NCBI GenBank assembly: GCA_015183035.1
Contig: JACZZP010000002.1
Span: 248,001-312,000 of the forward strand
Reading direction: 5' to 3'
DNA: 64,000 bases
Source: Meloidogyne chitwoodi
Lineage: Eukaryota > Nematoda > Chromadorea > Rhabditida > Meloidogynidae
Under the pieces are notes generated by a model. It was not told the DNA's origin and did no database searches. It saw only the letters and a program-made list of their open reading frames with translations. The position numbers and the translations under genes are program-made. How positions within the stretch are numbered: position 1 is the first letter of the stretch; each line of letters opens with the position of its first letter. Shown here one piece after another: positions 55,497 to 64,000 of this stretch.

Positions 55497-57417
55497 TTAC
55501 CAATATTTTAAATATTGTTCTGCTTGAATTTGTATTCTTGCACTTTGTTTAAAGTCTGATTCAATTATTACAAGTTTTGTTTTGGTTGCTAATTTACGCC
55601 GTAGATATAAAAATAATGAAACGTTAATTAATGTGTAGAAAGTTTCACTCTGAAAATTTATTTTTTAAATTAACTTTTTCAGAATGTCAAATTTAAAAAA
55701 TGCTCAATTTCAGAATGTCTATTTAATAAAATACCCAAATTAAAAAATATTTTAATAAATCAAAGACTAACCAAATGAGCACTTTCAACAGCAGCAGCAT
55801 AGCTTAATCCATCCTTTTGATCATAAATAAATTTAAGTGATGTATAAAGCAGTAAATAACAAGTAAATAATAATGTATGACTGGCAGATAATGGCAAAAG
55901 TAATTTTATAGAAATATCATTTTCTTTTAATTGTAGAGATTTTTGGAGAGAATAATCTGATATTTTACTGTAAAAGAGGGGAAAATATTTTACATTTTGA
56001 AAGTTTTGATATTTATAAAAGTTAAAAAAAATAAATTTTATTTTTAATTGATTTTTTGACAGAAAATATCAGAAAATGAAAATACAAAATTTATGGCAAA
56101 TATTGCCATCTCTATGGCATATATTGCCATCTCTATGGCAAATATTGCCATAAATTTAAAATTTTGAAAAAATTTTAAATTTTAAAAATTACTTCAATTT
56201 CTGTCTAATATTAATTTTGTAAAGTACAATCTCAATAATTACTGCAATTATATCAAATCCCATCAAAACATAAGACATAATAACAAGCCTGGGAGAGCTA
56301 AAAACACTAGAAGACATACAATAAGCTTTTTGATTAAATAAATCTTCTTGATGAAAAATCCAAAAATTCCAAATTATTGGAATTATAAAAATTGGAAAAA
56401 GTAGAAATATTCCTATTTTAAAATTATATTGTTGATATTTATTTATTTTTGCTGTTGCTATTGACCTTTCTATACACATGGCTAAATGGACAAATGTAAA
56501 TCCAGCAACTTAAAAAAAATTTTTTTGAGAAATGGTTAATTATATCATAAATAACTTGTACTTATCATTTATACACTTTTCTTTTCAAAATTAAAAAAAA
56601 TAAGACCCGATGAAAAAACAGCAGCCGCGGTAATCATCTCAAATGAGCTTACTCCCCCCTATTGTTTTTCGGTTTTCAGAAACCTATATCTCGGCCAGAA
56701 ATTGATACCCCGGGCTAATTTTGATGTTATTCGAATCAGATTGACGAGTTCTTTCGAAAGAAATAAATATTGTATAAATTTAGATGGGGGCGTATGAAGG
56801 ACAAAATGGCAAAAGTGCCTTTCTATTAGAATAATTTTTAAGAGACAATAAAAAATTTTTACCAGTCATATAAGAAGGAATTCTTAATAAAAGACATTTC
56901 CATGCAGTTATTGAATAAACACACTGATCAGTGAATGTAGGAAAGTGAAAGAGGATAACATAGCCAAAATGCATGCAAAACATTAGAATTGAGTGGAGAA
57001 TATAGAAAAACAAGGCACCTAACAAAATTATCTGAAAAATAAAATTAAGTGGATAAATTATTATATTATAGATTAGGATTTTATGGCAAATATTTGCCAA
57101 CTTTATGGCAAATATTGTCAACTTTATGGCAAATTTTGCAACTTTATGGCATATATTGCCATAAACTTGAAATTATGGAAAAATTCTAAAATCAATGTAT
57201 AAATATAATTTTAAATTATCAAAAAATCTACCTTAACATTGACATGAAAGTTAACAATTTCTTTTTGTCGTTTATTTAAAGCCCATGCTACATTAAGTCC
57301 ACAAAAAAATAAGGTAGCTAATGAAAGTATAGATTGCACCCAATGGACAATATATAAAGGAACAAATTGTGTATAAAGCAAAGATGCTGTACAATTATTT
57401 TCTGGAACGTAGGCCAT
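55497..57417 (-). CDS. Seven-transmembrane chemoreceptor, Sra/Srab-like
   Basis: Five exons from ATG 57417 to TAA 55497-55499, about 330 residues. Seven hydrophobic helices can be placed: near IVHWVQSILSLATLFFCGLN, ILLGALFFYILHSILMFCM, VAGFTFVHLAMCIERSIATA, GIFLLFPIFIIPIIWNFWIF, VIMSYVLMGFDIIAVIIEIV, LLLPLSASHTLLFTCYLLLY, and TFYTLINVSLFLYLRR. MCIERSIAT after helix 3 is the typical motif of the nematode Sra superfamily (sra, srab, srb, sre). The N-terminus is short with an Asn glycosylation site (NNCT). It would couple to a G protein in ciliated sensory neurons. Subfamily assignment is tentative. Two introns carry TGGCAAATATTGCCA palindromes and one carries the 530-loop repeat. Confidence 0.75.
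56088..56157. repeat. Tandem TGGCAAATATTGCCA palindromes (copy block 1)
   Basis: Three consecutive atggca(a/t)atattgccat palindromes in one chemoreceptor intron. A similar block with two or three weaker copies is at 57080-57170 in another intron of the same gene. Confidence 0.85.
56617..56762. repeat. Dispersed intronic repeat carrying the rRNA 530-loop motif (copy 2)
   Basis: Begins aacagcagccgcggtaatca, then tctcaaatgagcttactccc and attgtttttcggttttcag, and ends gacgagttctttcgaaag. CAGCAGCCGCGGTAAT (56619-56634) matches small-subunit rRNA over 16 bases. Confidence 0.8.
57080..57170. repeat. Tandem TGGCAAATATTGCCA palindromes (copy block 2)
   Basis: ttatggcaaatatttgccaa, tggcaaatattgtcaa and tggcatatattgccat follow each other in the first chemoreceptor intron. 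Confidence 0.8.
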
Positions 57418-60400
57418 TTATTTTTATTAATTCTGAAATTTGAGAAATTTAAATTAATTTTTGCGCCGAAATGACCCAAACGCTTCTCCAGCGAATTGAA
57501 AATTTATGGGTAAAGGTAGAGGGTTATTTTGGCGCAAAAAATAATTTAAATAAAAAATTTTTTTAACTAAAATTTTTTATTTTTTTATTATTTTGTTTTT
57601 TTAATTAAATAAATAAAATTTTCTATTTTTTTAAATATTGTATTTTACAAAAAGTTTAAAATTAATTAAAAATTAATAAAGCAATATTTCTGTTTTTGTA
57701 CTAATAAGCGCGCACTTGAATGTAAACTTTTTAAAATTTTTACAAAAAATTTTTTGGCTATAATTTTTTATTTACGTAAAAAGAGTGAGAAAAATAAATT
57801 GAATAAAAAATTTGAAAAATTTTAAAGTGTAATTAAATTTATTAAGCATTTAAAGTGATAATTACAACTATTTGGACGGTTGGGCGCCAACTTAAAAATC
57901 TCGATAATTTATGAACCTAAAATTCTGAAATTTTGTAAATAAATTATTTAATGTCTTATCCATCTTTTTGACAAATTTCAGAATTTTTGATAAATTATTT
58001 TTCAAGTTATGACCAAAAAATGCATAAAATTGAACATTTTTATTAAATTATGCACACATTTTCGACCAGAATTTTTTAAATAAATTACCGAAAATTTTGA
58101 AATTTTAAAATAAGTAAGATAACACATTGGCAGATATTTTTGCAAAATTTTACTGCTCAAAGTGCTAATTAGGCAATTTTATAATGAAAGAAGTAAGCGT
58201 ACATGGCGACTTAAAACTTTAATATTATATTTTATATTTATATTCAGTTAATATTATAAATACAAAAAAAATAATTAACGGCAAAAAATTATTTAAAATT
58301 ATAAAAATTAAGTCATTAAATTAAAAATAAATAATTGGATATTTAAATTAAAAAAAAATTATTAAAAAATGTATTTTTAAGCAATTAATTGAAAATTTAA
58401 TTTTAAATTAAATAATTAGAAAAATATTTTTTCTCCCTCGAATTCGTAATATTGTATTTTCTTTGGGAAAAATAAAATTAAAATTTTTTAATAAAATTAT
58501 TTTTTAATTTTTTTTAATTTTACTACTCTCAGTCTGTGAGAAATTAAATAAATAAAAATAAAATTTAGAAAATTAGTATTATTCTTGAAATAATTAAAAA
58601 AAAATTATTTCTTATTATAAAATTAAAAAAAAAATATAAAAATTAAAAAAGACTTGAACGTGTTATTTTTTTAAAAATAAAAAAAAATACTAAAAATAGA
58701 AAATAAAAAAATATATTTTTCTTTTTGTACTCAATATTAGTTAATAAATACAATAAAATAATTAAGACAAAAATAATTATTTTTTTTAAATTTAGAAAAA
58801 TAGTTATATTTAAAAATAAATAATTGGGGGTATTTAAATAAATAAATAAAAATTAATTAATTAAATTAATTAAATTAATTTTTATTTTTAATTAAATTAA
58901 AAATTTTTTATTTAAATTAAATTAAAAAATTATTTTTATAAGAATTTAACATGATTTTTAATATTTAATAAAATTAAATAATTTTTACGTAACATTAAAA
59001 TTATATATTTATTTTTAAAAGTAACAATTAAATAAACTTGAAACAAAAAAATAAAAATTAATTTTTATTTTTTAATAAATATTTTATTAATAAAATTACC
59101 CCTAAATTAAATTAAATATAATTTTAGATTATTAAATTTAATTTTTGTAGAATTAAATATTAACAGAAAATTTGGAAGTTTTTTTTTAATTGTAAAATTA
59201 ATTTTAGATTTGAAAAAATAAAAAAATAAAAAAATTTCAAAATGTCAACTTTCAAAATGGTAAAAGTGTCAAAATGTCAACACCCTCAAAAATTAATTTT
59301 TTATTTTTTTTTATTAAAAAAATTTAATTTTAATAAAATAATTTAATTTTATTAAAATAATTTAATTTTTTCTTTTGATTAATTAATTTAAAATTAATAA
59401 AAACATTTATCTCTTAAAAATAAAATAAAATCCTCCCCACTTTTATTTAATTCCTCTTCTGCCTCAAATGATTAATGTTCAAATAATTAAAAGTATTTGG
59501 ATCTAGGGGAGTGTAAAAAGTAAGAAAATTGATTGTACTTTTATTAAATAAAAAAATCCAATTTTTTAGATATTTTTAAAATTAAAAAAAATTTTTTCCT
59601 AATAAACGAAATTTTATCCCAATTTTAATTTTAAATTTATTTTAAAATTTATTTTTTGTTAAAAAATAAATTTTAATAATTTTAAAATTTGAAAAATATT
59701 ATTTTTAACTTTATTTAAACTAAAAATCTATTTTTTATCGATTAATATTGGCTGCAAGAAGAATTAAAGCAATTAAAACAGGTGGGGGATAAACCGCTTT
59801 TAAGCTTGTTTTTATCAAGTTTAAAATTAAAACTAACCTTAAAATTTATTAAAATAATTTTATTTAATTTTAATTTATTTTTTAAAAATGTTTTTGAATT
59901 TTTAAAAATTTTTTCTGAAATAAAAATTTTTTTTAATAATTTCCCAAGTTTCGCCGCTAAGTAGTAGCTAAGCTTAAAAATTTGTAACTTTCAGTTAAAT
60001 AGAGATAGAAATTTGTACATTATGCCAAATTATAGAGCAGAATCAAAGCTTTAAAATGATAGGAAAATTATCTTTAAAAAATTCGTTTTAAAATTTTTAC
60101 GAATTTTTAAGTGATTTAATTCCATTCAAAAATGCTCCAAAAATCAATTTAAAAAATACAACTTTTTCAAAATTTAGTTAAAAAATTTAATTTTAATATA
60201 TTTTATAGTCTCATTCTGCTCTATTAGATGATATAAAAATAATATTTTTAGGTTCATTTATTGATATGTTATAGGCTTTCAAACAAGGCCACCCAGTAAT
60301 TAAAACTTTTGATTTCTATTATTTATTTAATTAATTAAAAATTAAATAAATTATTAAATAAATTTATTTAATTTTTAAAAAACGTAAAAATCTTTAAAAT

Positions 60401-60845
60401 TTAATAAAAAAATAAAAAATTTGTTAAATTGGACAAATTCTGACTTTTACTAACTTTTAAAGTATTAAACTCCTTTAATTTTGCACTTAAAACTTACTTT
60501 TATTAAAAATGAAAATTGACACTTTTACAGCATTTTTAGCATTAAAAATGATTTGAAATTAAAAAAAAAATACTTTTTTTTTAAAAAAAGTAAAAAAGGG
60601 TAAAACCTGAAGGTTTTTGAGTTATTTAATATTTGTCAGTCAATTATCCTCTTTTAAAAAAAAATAAAAATCATAAAAACAGTCTTAAAAATACCCAAAA
60701 AATTTTTTAAAATTCTTAAAAATTCAATAAAAAATTCCAAAAATACCAAAATAATCCTTCAAAAAGTCCAATAAATTTAAAAATACCCTAAAATACCCCA
60801 AAAATACCCTAAAACAAAGGCAAATTAATTTAAAAAATTAAAAAA
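57418..60845. other. 3.4-kb AT desert between divergent genes
   Basis: No coding exon seen on either strand. 57461-57537 is a GCGCCGAAA-type element (ttgcgccgaaatgacccaaa to tattttggcgcaaaa). 57870-58220 begins ggttgggcgccaac and resembles a repeat at 62370-62700. 59240-59290 has a few tcaaaatgtcaa motifs. The remainder is poly-A/T-like, and presumably holds the chemoreceptor and GST promoters. Confidence 0.6.
57461..57537. repeat. GCGCCGAAA-type hairpin element (copy 7)
   Basis: Begins ttgcgccgaaatgacccaaa and ends agggttattttggcgcaa. It is just upstream of the chemoreceptor ATG. Confidence 0.75.
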
Positions 60846-62973
60846 ATGTTAAATAATAATTTAAATAATAAAAATATTAATTGGGAACAAATTTCAAAAA
60901 ATCCAAATAAACTAAGATTACTTCGTTCCCCTTCTTCCCCTATTGAAGGTTATTCACAACAAACTACTACTACTACTACTACTACTAATAATTCTTATTC
61001 TTATGGATTAAATAATAATAATAATCAAACAATAATATTTAGACATCCTTCACAACAATCTACCATTGGTTTACATTCTGCTTGGAAATCTGCATCACCT
61101 AGGTTTTTTGAAAATACAAATTTTGTAAAATTTTTAAAAACGTCCAATTTTCAAAATGTCCAATTTTCAAAATGTCCAATTTCTCAAAATGTCCAATTTC
61201 TCAAAATGTCCAATTTTTAAAAACGTCCAATTTCTCAAAATGTCCAATTTTCAAAATGTCCAATTTCTCAAAATGTCCAATTTCTCAAAATGTCCAATTT
61301 CTCAAAATGTCCAATTTTCAAAATGTCCAATTTCTCAAAATGTCCAATTTAATTAAAATTCTCAAGTCATCAATTAATAATTAAAATATTTAAAATTAAA
61401 TTAGCCGTCGCCTAGCAAGTACCAAACAAACAAAAAGAATGCCAAAATTCAAAATTCATTATTTAAATTTACGAGGACGTGCAGAACCAATAAGACTATT
61501 ATTAAATTATGTTCAACAACCTTTTGAAGATTATAGAGAAAATTTTTTAGAATTTACAAAAAATAAAGATAGTTAAGGATTTTAATTAATTTAAATTTTA
61601 ATTAAATTTAGAATTTCCTTTGCCTCACCTTCCCAAGCTTACTGTAGATGGACAATTTGAAATATATTATACATCTGTTATTTTAGCCTATTTAGGAGAG
61701 AAATTTGGTAATTTTTAATTTATTAAATATTATTTTTATTCAATTAACCAAAGCTCGCTGTAATATATAAAAAGAGCTTGGTCCCCCCTTTGCTTTTTCG
61801 ATTTTCGAAGACCTGTAACTCCACTAAAAATTGAGATATGAGGCTGTTTTTGGTATCAATCGACTCATCTCGACGAGACCTTTCGAATGACATATAGATC
61901 ATTCGGATTAAAAAAACTTTTATTTTTAGGACTAGAAGCAGACACAGCAGAAGAAAAGGCTATATGCATGCAATTAGCTCAACGCATCAACGATCACTTT
62001 GAATATATTAAACCTTTTGTAAATTGTCTTTTAGGGTTAATTCCAGCTGATAAGGTTAAAAATTAAATTTTTAAAAATTAATTTTTCTAAAATTAATTTT
62101 TTAATTAATTTTAGTTACCCGTATTAGCTGAACAATGCTTTTGGCCTTGTATTATTGATGATTTTGGTACTGTATTTGAAAGACAATTGGAAATAAATAA
62201 TACTGGATATTTGGTAGGGGATAAGGTATGTTAAAAATATTTAAAAATATTAAAATACCAAAATAACTTAAATAACGCCAAACAAAGCTTGCGCCGAAAG
62301 ATTAAAATTTATTTAATTAAGAAACTTAAAACTTGAATTTTTTGTTGGTGTATTCAGGCGCGAGTGATCGTTTGGGCGCCGAGTTATAAATAAATGTATT
62401 GGTTAACTTGAAATTTTTTTCTAATATTTTAATTTTTTTCCAAATATTCCTAAACATGAATACCTTTTCTATAAATTTGAAAATTTTTTATAAAAAATTG
62501 GGAAAGTTATGAATTAAAGAATGAAAATATTCCTTATTTTACCTCATAAATTCAACGTTTTCTGTCATAACTAAGTTAATATTTTATCAAAAATTCTGAA
62601 ATTTTTTCCAAGGTTAGCTAACACATTATAATATTTTTTTACCAAATTTCAGGACTTTGGGTTTATTTTAGACTATGTTACAAAGCTTAGCGCCAAGTAG
62701 ATTTCTCGCGTCTGCGCCCTAATATCCTTCTAATATAAAGTTTATTTTTAAAGATAACTTGGCTAGATTTTTATGTGGCCTCATTTTCTGACTTAGCATT
62801 AACTTTTGGTAGAGAGGATATGCTTGATAGATTTCCAAGAGTTTTGCATCACTGTCGAGGTGAATTTTAAAAATAAAAAATAAAAAAAAAATTATTTTTT
62901 TTATTTTTTAGCAGTTCACTCACTGCCACAATTACAACAACATATTAAAACTAGAGCAGATACACTCTTTTAA
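60846..62973 (+). CDS. gst: Glutathione S-transferase (nematode sigma-like) with N-terminal extension
   Basis: The GST part starts at ATG 61439 (MPKFKIHYLNLRGRAEPIRL) with the catalytic Tyr at position 8. It runs through LPHLPKLTVDGQFE, LAYLGEKFG, NNTGYLVGDKITWLDFYVAS and DMLDRFPRVLHHCR to TAA 62971-62973, about 205 residues, normal for the family. Upstream, an open exon from ATG 60846 (MLNNNLNNKNINWEQISKN) encodes about 95 Asn/Thr/Ser-rich residues. Splicing its AG|GTTTTT (about 61101) to the acceptor at about 61406 keeps the frame (SRRLASTKQTKR) straight into the GST Met. So either one extended GST or two transcripts exist. The usual glutathione-binding Gln-Ser pair is replaced by Thr-Ser in IYYTSVILAYL. 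The role would be detoxification or prostaglandin isomerisation (family knowledge). Confidence 0.8.
61138..61350. repeat. Tandem TCAAAATGTCCAATTT array
   Basis: About 11 copies of an 18-20-base unit (ctcaaaatgtccaattt or ttcaaaatgtccaattt) lie in the intron between the GST extension exon and the GST core. Confidence 0.9.
61751..61898. repeat. Dispersed intronic repeat related to the 530-loop family (copy 3)
   Basis: Begins aagctcgctgtaatatataa (a decayed form of gcagccgcggtaat), then gagcttggtcccccctttgc and tttttcgattttcgaa, and ends cgacgagacctttcgaatga. It lies in a GST intron. Confidence 0.6.
62274..62362. repeat. GCGCCGAAA-type hairpin element (copy 8)
   Basis: Begins aacgccaaacaaagcttgcg, continues ccgaaag, and ends gtgtattcaggcgcgag. 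It lies in the last long GST intron, followed by a second gcgcc-flanked block to about 62715. Confidence 0.65.
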
Positions 62974-63069
62974 AAATTTAAATAATTTTTTTTTCAGAAA
63001 TAAATAAATTGTTAAATAAATATTTTTTTATTAAACCCTTAGGGTTAATTCTGATTTTTATTTTTTCTT

Positions 63070-63693
63070 TTAATTTCCTGGTGTTGTTGTATCTGTACAT
63101 TTTTCACATGTTTTGCTGCACCATAATTCTACTGTCTGTGGACTGTAAATGGGATTATTGCAAAAATTATCCTGTTGAGATTTCCATGAAGGACATCTGT
63201 TAAATTAATTTGATAAATGATAAAGTGTGGATGATAAATTTATTTACTGCCCAAATTACCGCTACCCCTTCAAAAATCTATTTACTGCCCAAATTACCGC
63301 TACCCCTTCAAAAATCTATTTACTGCTCAAATTACTGCTACCCACTGCCCAAATTACTGCTGTCAACTACCAAAATTTAACTCACTGCCCAAATTACCGC
63401 TAAATATCTTAAAAATGTCATTTTGTCAAATTACCAAAATATCATTTAGACAAAATGTCCTCCCTTTTATAAAATTAAAAAACAAACAAATCAGCTCTTT
63501 TATCAAAACAATAAATTTGTCCACATTCTGCCAAACATTGTCTCTGCATAAGTTCCTTATAAATGTCATTATCACAAAATCCCATTCTCATCATGTCTAG
63601 GCAAGTTTTATTTTCAATAATTGAAAAAAATAAAAAAAATAAATTTAATTGAAGTAAATTAATTTTAATTGAATTTTTAAATAAATTAAACAT
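63070..63693 (-). CDS. Small secreted ShKT-type cysteine-rich protein
   Basis: Two exons. ATG 63691-63693 opens a hydrophobic signal peptide (INLLQLNLFFLFFSII). Exon 1 carries MRMGFCDNDIYKEL and CLAECGQIYC. The donor at about 63489 (GATTT|GTTTGT) and the acceptor at about 63203 keep the phase and join to CPSWKSQQDNFC, VELWCSKTC and EKC in exon 2, ending at TAA 63070. The spacing C-x-D...C-x-x-W...F-C...W-C-x-x-x-C-x-x-C is that of nematode ShKT domains. The last Cys of the first module seems to serve as the first of the second, so the two modules overlap. About 110 residues. Secreted ShKT proteins are common in nematodes, with roles in the cuticle, immunity or parasitism; which applies here is unknown. 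Confidence 0.7.
63240..63402. repeat. 38-bp tandem repeat in the ShKT gene intron
   Basis: Four to five copies; the unit reads tttactgcccaaattaccgc followed by taccccttcaaaaatcta. The first two are identical; later ones are shortened or changed (attactgctaccc). Confidence 0.9.
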
Positions 63694-64000
63694 TTTTTAA
63701 AATTAATTTAAATTAAAATAAATAAATTTAAATAAATTAATTAATTAAATAAATTAATAAATTAATAAATTAAATTAATTTAAAAATATTTTTTAATTGT
63801 TGTGTTTTATTTAATTTATTTAAAACACAAAAATTAAATGAATTTTTAATTTAAATTAATTTTTTAAAAATTAAAAGGTGAGAGTGTATTTTACTCCTTT
63901 AATATTTATTTATTTATTCAGCTAATAAATAATACTAAAAATAAAAATAATGATTAAATTGAGTGAAAACTCAAAAATTAAAATTAAATAATTAAATTAA
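63694..64000. other. AT-rich flank, nothing recognised
   Basis: Almost pure A/T with ttaattaaat runs; the start of the ShKT gene promoter. No other signal seen. Confidence 0.5.

Noticed and set aside
61156..61384. Frames of repeated MSNFQNVQFLK-type sequence
   Set aside because: Translation of the TCAAAATGTCCAATTT minisatellite inside the GST intron.

Overview
The window is eukaryotic and very AT-rich. It carries about 19 protein genes split by many short introns, and most intergenic DNA is repeat-rich. The gene content is that of a nematode: a pat-10-type troponin C, a cuticle collagen, an astacin with a C-terminal ShKT module, an Sra/Srab-like chemoreceptor, a sigma-type GST and ShKT secreted peptides. 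Several start codons lie a few bases after a TTTTCAG/TTTTAG acceptor, as expected for spliced-leader trans-splicing. AT bias, intron style and repeat load suggest a tylenchid plant parasite such as Meloidogyne. That assignment is an inference; no marker gene proves it.

Layout: 1-1480 is a broken myosin-rod/paramyosin-like fragment with an SF1-helicase scrap embedded in it. 1701-7833 (+) holds an SECp43/TRNAU1AP-like two-RRM protein and an unrecognised protein of nearly 800 residues with an internal repeat. 8293-9790 (-) is mitochondrial 3-hydroxyacyl-CoA dehydrogenase. 11235-14788 (+) is a membrane-anchored C1A cysteine peptidase. 15958-16732 (+) is a small secreted, neuropeptide-like precursor. 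17104-18499 (-) is a MARVEL-domain four-TM protein. 18.5-21.7 kb is mostly tandem and satellite-like DNA. 21700-22290 (+) is a small secreted protein. 22754-27845 (-) is a plasma-membrane-type Na+/H+ exchanger. 29303-30256 (-) is a Thr-rich double-EGF protein. 30607-31465 (-) is troponin C. 32850-49417 (+) is a dense same-strand block: alpha-COP, complex I NDUFB4, SKI2 RNA helicase and an astacin. 49640-51738 (-) is a cuticle collagen with a 25-bp minisatellite in intron 1. 52475-53813 (-) is a double BED-finger gene. 54038-54376 (-) is a small secreted protein. 55497-57417 (-) is a 7TM chemoreceptor. 57.4-60.8 kb is an AT desert. 60846-62973 (+) is a GST with an unusual N-terminal extension. 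63070-63693 (-) is a ShKT peptide.

The genes do not form one pathway. They are housekeeping genes (vesicle coat, complex I, RNA surveillance, fatty-acid oxidation, pH control) mixed with nematode secreted, cuticle and sensory genes.

The most striking signals are structural. At least six GC-AG introns are supported by reading frame or homology. Donors are T-rich (GTTTTT). Several families of short, hairpin-forming MITE-like elements recur inside introns, one of them four times within alpha-COP. A SINE-like tRNA-derived element has a 10-bp target duplication. An intronic repeat family carries the universal small-subunit rRNA 530-loop motif. The 25-bp minisatellite has clear 125-bp higher-order structure.
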